64,000 bases of DNA from Pisolithus tinctorius (taxonomy: Eukaryota > Basidiomycota > Agaricomycetes > Boletales > Pisolithaceae), in contig JANFAH010000009.1 of NCBI GenBank assembly GCA_024663395.1, positions 1,054,001-1,118,000 of the forward strand, read 5' to 3'. The stretch's first letter is position 1, and each line of letters begins with the position of its first letter. This document shows, piece by piece, positions 10,269 through 21,556 of this stretch. Position numbers and translations under genes: made by a program. The notes beneath the pieces are model-generated. The model saw nothing but the letters and a program-made list of their open reading frames with translations, searched no databases and was not told the origin of the DNA.

Positions 10269-10922
10269 GGGCACTGGATGCAGTACCACCCCTGGGGGGA
10301 TGGTTATCTTCGGCTTGTCATCATCATCACCCTCGGCAATGGCCTGCCGAGAACGCTGTGTTGCTGTGGTGTCAGTAAAACTACCCAGCATACCCATGGA
10401 GACTTACTTTGCATGCCAGCTGAGGGACTTCCATGTGTGTCATCCTTACAGATGCAACAGGCTCGGCAGCACTCGCCCCCTGCCCCTCGGTGCCCTGTGA
10501 AGCCTCCTCCTCCATCCGCACATCCTCGTCAACCTTGAGCTGCACGATCTCCTCTGCCACCCACCGCTCATATGCCTCGTCTGCCTCTGCTACCACTGGA
10601 CCATCTGCCACGTCTATCTTCATGTCGATGTCGAGCTCTCTGCTGTGCTCGACAAGCGGGAACACTTCGCCCTGGGCAACGATCAATGCTACGACTCTCT
10701 ACCCAAATGAGTGCTTACCGATCGCTTCTCCCAGTGTCGCAGCCACATTACTTTCTCCTCCCACAGGTCTTCCCTGTCGTCCAGCATGCACTTCGCCTCA
10801 GCAACCAAGGCCGCAGACATGGCAATGAACTTCGCCTTCAGAGCAGTTTTTTCCACTTTGATCAGGTTGGGGGTGGCTGCGTGTATGAGCTGGGAGAGAC
10901 GAGGGGCATGGCCAGCAGACAT
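10268..10922 (-). pseudogene. Antisense accessory gene of element G (3' end lost)
   Basis: ATG at 10922. Exons are 10922-10719 (68 codons), 10671-10408 (88 codons) and 10355 to the junction at 10268. Introns are 47 and 52 nt, GT-AG, phase 0. The visible protein has a helical, charged N-terminal half and ends in EGDDDDKPKITIPPGVV followed by LHPVP. Homology breaks at 10268, where the truncated LTR of A begins. The gene starts 309 bp from a presumed 3' LTR (11231) and runs away from it, the same layout as the zinc-cluster genes in A, C and D. The cluster itself would lie beyond the break, so membership in that group is inferred. Confidence 0.55.
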
Positions 10923-11192
10923 GATGGGTGAGGTAGAGGCGATTGCTGAGAGGGAAAGAGTCAAATCGATGCGAAGGTTTGAGCTGCGCACTAACAATTA
11001 TATACTTAGCGGCCATGAGGTGCTTATGTCATCGGTCCGGATGCCTATATGTGGTATTCAATGGCCTTCTTGCATCCCTCAGCTCTATGCTTCCTTCGCT
11101 TCTACGCGGAACTCACTGGTGTTCTCGAACCCTTGGTACCACACTGTTGCCATCACCACGCGGCAAGCTATTTATGTCCTCTGCGCCATGTG

Positions 11193-11230
11193 GCTGACTG
11201 GGGACGGTCAGCATCTAAGTCCCCCGCAGG
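11193..11230 (+). promoter_or_regulatory. Hairpin and polypurine-like tract of element G
   Basis: GCTGAC (11193-11198) pairs with GTCAGC (11207-11212). The following 18 bases end in CGCAGG before TGTGAGG. The segment is recognisably similar to the element-sense sequence of A around 853-816 (CTGAC..GGACGGTCAGCAT...), which ties G to the A family and fixes the LTR start at 11231. Confidence 0.5.
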
Positions 11231-11726
11231 TGTGAGGAATCCGCATTCCCTGGACACGTAAGCCCCTATCATTAACTGTTCTGTGACTACTGTTACATCC
11301 GCTCCCCTCTCACGTTCACCATTGTTCACGTGCTACCTTCCCACGCCCTCGATCCCTCTTGCACAATGCTATACCCATGGCCACTGTGCTCTGGTTGTTG
11401 TTTTTCCTTGGACTCTTTCTCTTATCACAGCCTCTATTCCTTTAGTGCTTGTAGTATACCCTCAGCCTCTGTTTTGGCCTGTCTTCTGTGTACGTGCTGT
11501 TGCGTGGCTTTCCCTTACTGTACCCTGTCTTACTTAGGTTCCGGGTTTGTCCGGACTATAAAGCCCTGTACTTAGGTACAGAATGATACCTTTTGGCACT
11601 CAGAAGGTCACCACGAGTTTCCTTTACACTTTGTCTACACGGCATGTCTCGCATTCCGCCGCACACAAACTACGTATACCGCTTGCACCACTCGCATCGC
11701 CAGTACTATTCCACAGACCACACCAC
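11231..11726 (+). repeat. Probable 3' LTR of element G
   Basis: It begins with TGTGAGGAAT after the hairpin and purine tract. It contains a TATAAAG at 11558-11564. The right end is not certain; it is taken as the base before the LTR-like segment at 11727. No protein-coding gene is seen in it. Confidence 0.4.
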
Positions 11727-12073
11727 TGTGAGGAAATATAATTGTGTGTATTGTGGATGGAGGACCAGAATCTGAGAGGGAGAGAGTAAGACCAAAGGGG
11801 CTCCTATAGCCTGGGCAAGAGAAGGAGGGGATAGGGAACTGTCTAGGGCAGTCTGGGGCAGTCTGAGGCTGATTCTCGTCTTCGGGGGTAACTCGTCTAT
11901 TGGTAAAAACTTACAGTACAAACAGACTGTAAGTAAGTGCTGACTAAGCACACAAAAAGCGAACTATACTACTCAAGTATAATACCCACAACAGTAAGTA
12001 ACAAAACAATAAAACAAATAAAATAGGAATTAATACCCAATCCCATAGTAAGGAGATCTCTCTCCTTACAACA
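11727..12073 (-). repeat. LTR-like segment, possibly Ty1/copia type
   Basis: Read on minus it starts TGTTGTAAGGAGAGAGATCT and ends TTTCCTCACA, giving TG...CA ends over 347 bp. Its outer start abuts the broken pol of B at 12074. The flanking pentamers (ACCAC and GACAT) do not match, so no clean insertion can be claimed. Assignment to copia rests only on the look of the terminus. Confidence 0.35.
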
Positions 12074-14609
12074 GACATCCTGCTCTAGCATGGGCCACCA
12101 AAAGCAAGTCAGCAAACACATGCAAGTCGAGAAGATACCCTTGTGCCCTAGGTCATCATGGGCCTGACGGAGAATCCCAAGGTGTTTGTGTGAGGGTACC
12201 ACTAGCTGATGCCGCCCCTGGGGATCCTTCCTCCACAGTTCTCCTCCTTTCATGAAATACCGAGTTGCAAGATGCACTAGGCTTTCCAATTCTGCCTCTC
12301 CCAACCCTTCTGGCATTTTCTTCATCTCCAAAAACTCCTTTACCACTCTCATCCTCTCTTCCCTCTGTTTCGCTTTTTCTGACCTCAGAATTTCGGTCTC
12401 GAGGACTCCAGGCATTGATTCTTCAGCGGTAAAGATTCCTAGACTCTGTGACAGGGGGAGAGATGAGTCTGACACAATGCTCAGAATTTCCAAGAGGTAA
12501 GGTTGAGACTCGAAACGCGCTTCCCTACAATTCAAGAGCTCAACCGCGAAAGCCCCACACTCATCTATCCAATCCTCATAGTCCTTGTCTCCCTCCTCAT
12601 CTTCTTCTGCTTTCAGCCTCCTCGACAGTCCATCCGGCACTGTGTGCTTGTGTGCTGGAACATGTACAAGCTTGAAGTCGAATAAGAGAATTCTGGCGAT
12701 CCAATGATTTATGGTCGCGTTAGGCTGTAGATTGGGATTGTTAATCATCCCTTTGATATATCATGCATCCACCTTGACAACTAAATTCTGCACACCGAAG
12801 ATATGAAGTCGGATGTCGTGCAAAGCACGGAACAGTCCAAGTAGCTCCAGCTTAGCTTGGCTGTAGCGACGTTCGCGATCATTGAGGGTTATCAAGCCAA
12901 ACCTAGCGGGGTAGCATCTTCCGTCTTCCCCTTCCTGCATGAGGAGGTACCCAACAGCGATGTTAGAAGTGTCGACTGCTAAGATGACCTTCCTTTCGGA
13001 ATTATAGTCGATAGTTCGCAACGCAGGGGACGAGACGATCACCCATCGAAGATACTCCATGGCTTCCCTATGTTCATCACAGAATTCGAAGGGGACATCC
13101 TTCTTGGTCAGTTCGACGAGGGGATGGGCATGTTTGGCGAAGTCTTTGATGAAGATCCTGCAGTAAGAGCAGAGACCTAAAAATCCACGTACTTCAGTAA
13201 CGTTTGCGCAATAAGGCCAATCTTTAATCTTCTGGACTTTAGTTTCGTCCGGAATTCTACCCTCGAACGACACCTTATGCCCAACCACTATGATGGACGG
13301 CACAGCGATGACGCATTTCTTTGCTGAGACGGTGGCTCCTGCATGACATAGATGGTGTAAGACCTGGTTGACATTCTGCAGGTGCTCCCAGATGAAGTGT
13401 CTAATCCCGGAATTCTGTGGAATCGTTTCGTAGGTCCCGTCGGGATTTTGGTAGCGAGATTTGGGGCCTTTAATGGGACAGTCGTCGATAAACAGGATGG
13501 TGACTTCCGGAATTTCGTCTTTTAAAATCCAACAGATGTCTCCGTGGAAAATTTGGATGGCATTTGTGTAGCCCATAGGAAGTTTGGTGAGTTGAAGAGT
13601 ACCTATAGGAGTTTGGAAGGTAGTGAGGTCGCAGTAATCATCATGTATGGTGCGATGATCATATCCGACCATAAGATCTAAAATTCCATAGACTGAATGA
13701 CAAGCGAAGGCTTCAGCAATCGAATCGACGAAGGGGGGGAATGGCTGAGTCCTGGATAGAAATGGCATTTAGAGGTTGTAAGTCATGTATGAGGCGCAGA
13801 GATTTTCTGTCCTTCTTGACTATGCAGAACCATTTTGAGTGGTAAGACGAAGTAGACGGTTCATAAACCCCCACGGAAATCTTTTCCTTGATGATATTAA
13901 CGACTTCACGGAAAATAGCAGGAGGAATGGGAATATTCCGCTCGACCCAAGGCTTGTGTGCTAGCGTAGGTATCTTCAGGGGTGGGAACATGTCTTCTCG
14001 AAAGGTCCCTCTTTCCGAAGCGTCCCAAGCAAAGGCATCTTCTTGCTCCCTGACTAACCACCGTACTAGGTCTAATTCCGTAGGCCAAAGGAACCTTGCC
14101 AGGTCCAAATCGAGCTCGTCAGCTCTTTCCTGAGTAAACCTGGAACCTGGCACGAATGGAGGGGGATGAGTAGGTAAAACAGGCAGATCTGCGAGTGGGT
14201 CTTCGGCCTCCCGATGCTCTACCTGGAATTCTGCTGGCATCAACATCGGTACTGGCCTCACCTTCCTCGCTACAGGTTTGTACTTTAAGACATGATAAAC
14301 AGGATCAAACTGATAAGTAGAGCGTAAGGCAGAAATTGTCAGTGGAGAAATGGTAGTAGTGGTCGAGAACAAGAAAGGATCAGTCGGGGAAACGGAACTG
14401 GTGTCAAAGGGGTCGACTGGGGGCGTAATGTTGCCTCGTAAGTTGTAGATAAAGGCCGCAGCGGAATTTATGACAGTGTCTGTGGGTAAAAATGTGGAAG
14501 AATTCAAAGGGTATAAAGGCGGGTCAGAAACATAAAGTGAACACACGGAGAAGGCGCAGTCCTGGTCTCCTCGCAGATCGTACGAGTCCTCGACCAATAC
14601 TAAAAACCC
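12074..14609 (-). pseudogene. Pol of element B, 3'-truncated
   Basis: The start of pol (14602 down to about 13713) and the next segment (13768 down to 12761) are in different frames, so one indel lies near 13,740. An in-frame TGA at 12758-12760 stands where A has CAA. The last part (12748-12074) ends in the integrase zinc domain (FWWPMLEQDV). The RT box is intact here (ILFIDDCPIKGP). RNase H is recognisable (VDTSNIAVGYLL). The slippery heptamer at 14603-14609 is conserved. Confidence 0.85.
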
Positions 14610-15643
14610 TGTTCGGGTGGATTCATGTGGCGACGCATTTGTTTTCGTGCAAAGAAGTCTTCTTCGTCTTCAGAATTTATGAAACGTGGAAGGGGTTGCA
14701 GTCTGTTGCAAGGTCGTGTTGGAATTAAAACTTGTCTCCCGGAATTAGGGTCGCGGATTTCTAGAGACTGTTCTCCATCAGGGAAATTGTGAAGGACACT
14801 GGAGAGTAGGCAGAAGAAGGGTCGACCGAGAAGTAAGTCGAAAGGCACGCGATCAACAACCTGGATTTGTAGATGAGCCTCGATGTTTCCTATGTGCAAA
14901 GTGGCATTCTCTATGACCCCAAGGGTGCTTTCTTTAGATTGGTTAGTGGCCTCCAGAGTCATGGTCATGTCAGTACGGAGAGGGGCCTCTAAGGCTTCCC
15001 ACAACTCCCGTCGCAAGGCCACTACCTGGCATCCACTGTCCAAAATACATTCAACATGGAGTTTGTCCATCAAGATCCCGTCGACAGCACGTAAGGGAGC
15101 CATAGCGAGGCCCATGCACTTCCCTTCTGTGTCTCTGACCCAGTACTGCTCATAGGACGCCCAAGCAGCCGAGGGAGTCACATCTGATGTGGTTTCTAAA
15201 CTCCCAATAGTTATCTTCTTCGTCGCAGCTAGTTCTCTGATCTGCTTGCGAATCTCCGGGCTGACAGCTAATAGATCTTTAGTAGAGATTTCCATTTTTG
15301 CATCTAAGACTTGGTTTACGATCCACTTGGTCACCGCAGCCTCATCAAAACTGCTTTGGTAACAGAATTGGGGTGCGGAATTTGTAGTTGGCTTAAGTTT
15401 CCAGAGGTCTGTAAGATTAGGAGCAACCGGAGTTTTTCCGGCTGTTGGGGCTTCCAAAGACGAGGTGGGGTTAGCTGGAGCAGAATTACTGACTGGGATA
15501 GGAGGCACCGGCGCATTGGCCGACGCTGGGACTGCTAGTGCCAGCCTTTGACGACGAACCGGGACTTCTACACCGTCGAAGCAAGCTGTCTTCTTTTTCT
15601 TGATAGCGTTCTTCAACTCTTCTACCTGCGCATAAGCCCTTGC
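14600..15643 (-). pseudogene. Gag of element B, C-terminal part
   Basis: This open segment, about 345 codons long, continues gag after the insertion of C. It starts in the RAYAQVEELKN stretch shared with A. It contains the aspartic protease motif CILDSGCQVVAL and ends NPPEQGF before the stop at 14600-14602. The upstream half is at 23309-25000. Confidence 0.85.
14603..14609 (-). promoter_or_regulatory. Predicted -1 frameshift site, gag-pol of B
   Basis: The minus strand reads CAG GGT TTT TAG, identical in phase to A. Conservation between two diverged copies suggests the site is functional in the family. Confidence 0.6.
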
Positions 15644-16218
15644 TGTCATGACCGTGTCTAGACCACCCTAGACCGGCTCTACACCGGTCTCGACCGGTCC
15701 CATCCAACCCTTGCCCCGGTCCCGGCCTTAATCCTTCGACCCAGAAACGTGTTAGCTCGCGAGGCACTGCAAGGCAGTGCCCAGTCGAGTTGTCCCCTCA
15801 GTTAGTACCGGGCCGGTGTAACACCCGGCCCAGCCACATGTCCTGCCCCGGTTCCCGGTAATCCCTTGTTCATACTCTTTGCTTGATAAGATTCTTTGTA
15901 ACACTACTTACCAATCATCGCTGTACCGGCGCAGACTGGTCTCCGGTGCTACGTTACACTTAGGTTACTTCTAGTATTTAAGCCGTAGGATATTCTGTTT
16001 AGCCTCAGTCTGAAATCAACTTAGTTCCCATCTTAACCCGGTCTCCCTGTTCATCTGTCTTCTGCTTCTCGACCGGACTACGGCCCACGCAAGGGAATAG
16101 CGCTGCGTCATCAGTCGCTAAGTCCAACAGTCCAAAAACCTTCGATATCTCATGTTACCCTCTGACCCCCGACCGGACTCCGGACCGGCCTTGGACCGGT
16201 AAAGACCCGGACTTAACA
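15644..16218 (+). repeat. 5' LTR of element C
   Basis: 575 bp, TGTCATGACC...ACTTAACA. It contains a TATA box (15975-15981) and the predicted start of the transcript (16007). It is very rich in CCGG. Confidence 0.95.
15975..16016 (+). promoter_or_regulatory. LTR promoter and predicted self-primer of element C
   Basis: TATTTAA at 15975-15981 is followed 32 nt later by AGTCTGAAAT (16007-16016). This decamer is the exact reverse complement of ATTTCAGACT, two bases after the LTR (16221-16230). In Tf1-type elements the 5' end of the mRNA folds back onto the primer-binding site and primes reverse transcription. The TATA spacing places the mRNA 5' end at this decamer. Confidence 0.65.
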
Positions 16219-16220
16219 GT

Positions 16221-16230
16221 ATTTCAGACT
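16221..16230 (+). other. Primer-binding site of element C (self-primed)
   Basis: ATTTCAGACT lies 2 nt after the LTR. It has no TGG start, so a tRNA primer is unlikely. It is complementary to 16007-16016 in R of the same LTR. The same pair occurs in D (26801-26810 with 27020-27029). Confidence 0.65.
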
Positions 16231-16271
16231 CACACTTGTGTGGGTCAACACCCTTCTGCTCAATCCTCGGC

Positions 16272-17642
16272 ATGCCTACCCAAACCAGAACCCAAGCAGC
16301 ACGGGCACGTGCTACCAACAACCCAGATTCCGCCTCAGCAGTCGACTTGCGCCGCGCCGCTGCCCTGGTGTCCTTAGGGACAGCCAGAAGGTCGCCCGGT
16401 GAAGTCAATAACTTCAGGGGCTTCTCAGCCCGTAGATCCACTACCCCCATCCCTAATCGACCTCTCGCACCCACTAACGATCCGGATGATGAACCGGACC
16501 CGGACGAACCAGATGACTTCAATCACCCCGGTGATGATGGTCCTGGCGACGACGGGCCGGGAGATGACCCGGACAATGACGATGAAGAACCCCTCCCAGA
16601 GGATGATGTCGAGCCTGGTGTAACCGTGCTCGATAATCTTGCCAAAGCCATAGAACTCCTCGCACGTAATGCTCGCACCGGCTCTGAATCATCCTCCAGA
16701 ACCAAGTTGCGCGAACCGGACACCTTCGATGGGACAGACCCAAAGAAGCTGCGCGCATTCCTCATCCAGTGCGAACTCAACTTCCGAGACCGGCCCCGGG
16801 CCTTTCGAAGTGACCAAGCCAAGGTCACTTTCGCGCAGTCATTCCTTAAAGGGATGGCTCTCGAGTGGTTCGAACCGGACCTACTTGGGACTGAAGACCC
16901 GGAGGACCGGCCCTACTGGATGGATTCTTGGAAGGAGTTCGTCATAGAACTTCAAACAACTTTCGGACCTCACGACCCGGTGGCTGACGCTGAAAGCCAG
17001 CTAGACCACCTCCAGATGAAAGATAATCACCGGGTCAATAGGTACGTGGTCGAGTTCAACCGGCTTGCCTCACAAGTCCGGGGATACGGTGATGGCGCTC
17101 TGCGCCACTTCTTCTACACCGGTCTCCCCGACCGTATCAAAGATGAGGTCTGCCGGGTCGGCAAACCAAGAACCCTTCACGAGCTTCGCCACCTAGCGCA
17201 GGAGATTGACGCACGTTACTGGGAGCGCAAAGAGGAGGTTCAGCGGTCTAGTAAACACCAGGGGTCGTCCTCTGGTAACAAGTCTACTCCCAATCCCGGC
17301 CACAACAATCAGTCTAAGCCCGGTCAAGAGAAATCCAAGACCGGCAATAACTCCGGAAATAGCAACTCCGGTAACCAAACTCAATCCAAGCCCGCCTCGA
17401 CCGGTCAGACCGGCTCTAACACAACCAAGCCGGACTCAAACAAACTGGGCAAGGACGGCAAGTTGACACCGGAGGAGTGCAAACGCCGTAGAGACAATAA
17501 CCTCTGTATGTTCTGTGGGGGAACCAGACATTTTGCCGACAAGTGCCCCAAGAAAGCCGGGAAAGCCAAAGCTCGCGCTGCGGCCACCTCTGAGGCAGCA
17601 CCGGCCTCAACCTCGGGCTCTGCCCCCGAGGCAAAAAAATAG
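16272..17642 (+). CDS. Gag of element C
   Basis: 456 aa from ATG 16272. There is an acidic Asp/Pro/Gly-rich region near residues 75-120, then a capsid-like domain (KLREPDTFDGTDPKKLRAF, LKGMALEWFEPDLL, DPVADAESQLDHL, RVNRYVVEFNRLASQV). After it comes a low-complexity Ser/Asn/Lys linker and one zinc knuckle of exact form CX2CX4HX4C (CMFCGGTRHFADKC, near residue 415). The frame ends GAG GCA AAA AAA TAG, so the slippery heptamer touches the stop. Structural protein of the virus-like particle. Confidence 0.93.
   Translation: MPTQTRTQAARARATNNPDSASAVDLRRAAALVSLGTARRSPGEVNNFRGFSARRSTTPIPNRPLAPTNDPDDEPDPDEPDDFNHPGDDGPGDDGPGDDPDNDDEEPLPEDDVEPGVTVLDNLAKAIELLARNARTGSESSSRTKLREPDTFDGTDPKKLRAFLIQCELNFRDRPRAFRSDQAKVTFAQSFLKGMALEWFEPDLLGTEDPEDRPYWMDSWKEFVIELQTTFGPHDPVADAESQLDHLQMKDNHRVNRYVVEFNRLASQVRGYGDGALRHFFYTGLPDRIKDEVCRVGKPRTLHELRHLAQEIDARYWERKEEVQRSSKHQGSSSGNKSTPNPGHNNQSKPGQEKSKTGNNSGNSNSGNQTQSKPASTGQTGSNTTKPDSNKLGKDGKLTPEECKRRRDNNLCMFCGGTRHFADKCPKKAGKAKARAAATSEAAPASTSGSAPEAKK
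17633..17639 (+). promoter_or_regulatory. Predicted -1 frameshift site, gag-pol of C
   Basis: The gag frame reads GCA AAA AAA TAG. The A AAA AAA heptamer fits X XXY YYZ. The -1 frame is open from here through the protease into pol. The same site and phase are found in D (28408-28414). Confidence 0.75.
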
Positions 17643-20600
17643 GTAGCAGCTCTCAGGACTCCGCACAGACTGAGAGCTGCGTTGACTCCGGCTGTGCACC
17701 CTCGGAGGCCCGCCTCAACGCGTCCGCTCTTTCTAATCCAAACTCGTTAAACCCCCATGTTTCTATCGTCAGTCATGATTTACCCCGGTTTCGTACACTA
17801 GTGGACTCCGGTTCCATGCATAGTTTCATAGATAAAGGCTTTGTTAATCAACACTCTTTTGCCCCTTATCCCGTGTCCCCTATCCAACTCCGGCTCTTTG
17901 ATGGGTCGTCAAGCTTCGTCATCACTCAAGCAGTAGATCTTTCGGTTCAATTTGCGACCGGCGATGTCACCCCGGTAACCCTGTTTCTAGCCCCGTTGGA
18001 TTCCGAATGTAAGATAGTCCTTGGACATGACTGGCTCACCCGCTACAATCCGTCGATTGATTGGGTACTGAGCAGTCTAACTTTCCGGACATCTACAGGA
18101 GGAATGCCAACCCCGTCGACACCCCCTGCCACACCGGTCTTAACCGGTCTTCCCAAACCCGGTCTACCTGACCAACCCAACCCCGGCCCTGCGCCATCTG
18201 TACCGTCTGTCGACTCACCGGTTCGCACCCCCCTGAAAGCTCCCCCTATTGCCCTGATCAATGCAGCTGCGTATGTACGCGCTTGCAAACTAGAGGGATC
18301 TACCCAATTCCAACTTCATCTACGTCCATTGGACCCGGTCCTGGCCCGGTCTACTTCTACCGGTCCTCCACCAGACCTGGCCGGTGTACCAAAGGACTAC
18401 CACAACTTTGCTGACGTCTTTAGCAAAGCCAAGGCCTCTACTCTCCCCCCACACCGAGAGTACGACCTTAAGATCGAATTGGAAGAGGGTACTACACCAC
18501 CCGTAGGAACCATCTACTCGCTATCCCCGGTCGAGCTGCAAGCTCTCCGGGCGTTCATCGACGAAAACCTGACTACCGGTTTCATCCGGCCCACCTCTTC
18601 CCCCTACGCTGCACCGGTCCTCTTCGTAAAGAAGAAGGACGGTTCACTCCAGTTATGTGTTGACTTCCGGGGCCTTAACAAGCTCACCAAGAAAGACCGG
18701 TATCCCCTACCACTAATATCTGATCTACTCGACTCCCCTAGCCGCGCCAAAATCTACACTAAGATCGACTTAAGGCATGCGTACCACCTCGTCCGGATTG
18801 CACCTGGGGATGAGTGGAAAACTGCCTTCAGAACGCGCTATGGGTCTTACGAGTGGTTGGTGATGCCTTTCGGTCTTACCAATGCCCCGGCCGCCTTCCA
18901 GCGGTTCGTCAATTCAATCTTTGCAGATATGCTAGATGTCTGCGTCGTCGTCTACCTCGACGACATTTTGATCTACTCCGGAGATGAGTCATCACACAAG
19001 CAGCACGTCCGGGAGGTTCTTCGCCGGCTCCGGTTGCATGGCCTGTATGCCAAACCGGAGAAGTGCGAATTCCACTCCGACTCTGTGGAATACTTGGGTT
19101 ACCACTTGTCCCCGGCCGGCCTTACCATGTCTTCAGAGAAAGTCAAAGCTATCTGCGACTGGCCTGAACCCCGGAAGGTAAAGGACATTCAGTCCTTCCT
19201 GGGTTTCGCCAATTTCTATCGCCGGTTCATTTTTAACTACTCGGACATAGTGGTACCTCTAACCCGGTTGACACGCAAAGGTGCTCCCTGGAACTTTTCT
19301 GAGGAGTGCCGCCGGTCTTTCAATAAACTCAAGCAGGCCTTCACTACTGCCCCGGTCCTAACTCACTTTTCCCCGGAAGCTCCTATTACCGTCGAGACTG
19401 ATGCTTCTGACTACGCCATAGCTGGTATTCTGTCCATCACCGGTGGTGATGGTCAAATCCGGCCGGTTGCATTCTACTCTCGCACCTTAACAGCCCCGGA
19501 GCTAAACTATGACACCCATGATAAGGAATTACTCGCGATCTTCGAGGCATTCCGGACGTGGCGGCATTACTTAGAAGGCTCTGCAGTACCGGTTGACATT
19601 GTCACCGATCACAAGAACCTGGAGTACTTCTCCACTTCAAAGGTGTTAACCCGGCGCCAGGCGCGCTGGTCTGAGTTCTTGTCCCAATTCAATATGGTTA
19701 TCCAGTTCAGACCCGGTAAACTCGGTGCTAAGCCTGACGCCCTAACTAGACGATGGGACGTCTACCCCAAAGAGGGGGATAGCGACTACGCCCGGGTCAA
19801 CCCACAGAATCTCAGACCGGTCTTCACGCAGGAACAGCTAGCCACCTCCCTGCGCGCCACCTACCTTGAATACCCGGTCCTACGTGCTGTTGCACTGATG
19901 GACGTGGAGAAGCTACATAATGATATTCTCTCAGCCCTACCCTCAGACCCGGTCGCCCAAGTCCGGTTCTCAGACACATCAGATTCCCGGTGGTCAGTTG
20001 ATGACACCGGCTTCCTCCGCCTAGATGGAAGAATCTATGTACCGGACTCGAACGACCTTCGCCTCCGTGTCTTGAGGTTTAAACATGATCACCCTTTATC
20101 CGGCCACTTCGGCCAGAACAGAACCTTAGAGCTCGTTCGGCGCGAGTACACCTGGCCCGGCCTAAGGACATTCGTCAAGGACTATGTCCGGTCTTGTACT
20201 ACCTGTGCCCGGGCCAAGGTACCCCGCCACCGGCCTTATGGCCTACTCAAACAACTCCCAGTGCCAGAGAAGCCGTGGAATTCCATCTTGATGGATTTCA
20301 TAGAGCAACTCCCGGCCTCAACTGGCTTTACCGCCATCCTCGTCGTGGTCGACCGGCTCTCAAAGCAAGCCATCTTCATACCTACTCACGACACCATCAC
20401 AGCCCCTGAGCTCGCCAAACTCTTCCTCATGCACGTGTTCTCTAAGCACGGTGTACCGGCCCATGTAACCTCAGACCGGGGATCAGAGTTCGTATCCCAC
20501 TTCTTCCGGTCTCTAGGTAAAGCTCTAGACATGCGTCTACACTTCACCTCCAGGTATCACCCAGAGGGGGATGGTCAGACAGAGCGCACCAACCAGACCC

Positions 20601-21367
20601 TCGAACAATATCTCCGGGTCTACTGTAACTACCAACAGGATAACTGGGCCGAGTTACTACCGCTAGCTGAGTTTGCTTACAACAATGCACCCAGCGCTAC
20701 GACCGGGGTATCACCCTTCTTCGCTAATAAGGGCTACCACCCTAATATCTCGGTCTTCCCTGAGCGCGACCTCACTTCCAACTGGGCTCGTGATTACGCA
20801 GTCGACTTAGATTCGCTGCATCAGTACCTACGTGAAGAAATGACTCTCGCCCAGCAACGCTACCAAGGACCGGCAGATGCTAAGCGCATGCCGGCCCCGG
20901 ACTTCAAAGTGGGCGACAACGTCTATGTAAAAGCCAAGTACTTCCGGTCGACCCGGCCCTCCAAGAAACTAAGTGAGAAGAACCTTGGGCCCTACCCCAT
21001 AATAGCCCAGGCCGGCTCTCACTCGTTCACCCTGCGTCTACCAGACTCTATGCGCGCTGTACACCCGGTCTTCCACGTTTCCCAGCTTGAACCGGCCATC
21101 CCAAATACCATACCCAACCGGTCTCAGCCTCCACCCCCACCGGTAGATGTCGACGGCGACTTAGAATTCGAAGTAGCAGAGATACTCGATTCGAAGGTCG
21201 ACCGGCGCAGAAAGTGTTGGTTGCAGTACCTGGTCCGGTGGACCGGTTATGAGGGAACTGACGAAGAAACTACCTGGGTATTAGCAACAGAGCTGGACAA
21301 CGCTTCAGAACTCGTCCAAGAATATCATGACCGGTACCCAGACAAACCCGGTCCTTTCAAGAAATAA
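17640..21367 (+). CDS. Pol polyprotein of element C (PR, RT, RNase H, IN, chromodomain)
   Basis: Open in the -1 frame from the gag stop; the first ATG is at 17801. Order: aspartic protease (TLVDSGSMHSF), reverse transcriptase ([44 protein letters not shown]), RNase H (VETDASDYAIAGIL; THDKELLAIFEAFRTWRHYL), an integrase zinc domain (HDHPLSGHFGQ...CTTCARAK) and an integrase core with D, D and E (LMDFIEQLP; VTSDRGSEFVS; RYHPEGDGQTERTNQ). At the C-terminus is a chromodomain (EFEVAEILDSKV...LQYLVRWTGYEGTDEETTW), expected to guide integration to methylated histone H3. All catalytic residues are present. Pol ends 189 bp before the convergent antisense gene. Confidence 0.95.
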
Positions 21368-21556
21368 CCCGGAACCGGTCTCAAGTTTTCTTTTCCTCCT
21401 TATCTGTTTCTCCTATCTCGTAGTTACTATATCTTGATTTCCTTTACTTTTCCCTTATTTGCTTTCTTTCATACTTCAGAACCGGAACCGGGCATTGACA
21501 TTCGCAACTATATACGTACAAGAAAAAAAGGAATGGTACTCTACGCGCGCGCGACC

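Noticed and set aside
16523..17634. Minus-strand frames opposite gag of C
   Set aside because: Compositional shadows of the Asp/Pro-rich and Ser/Asn-rich gag codons.
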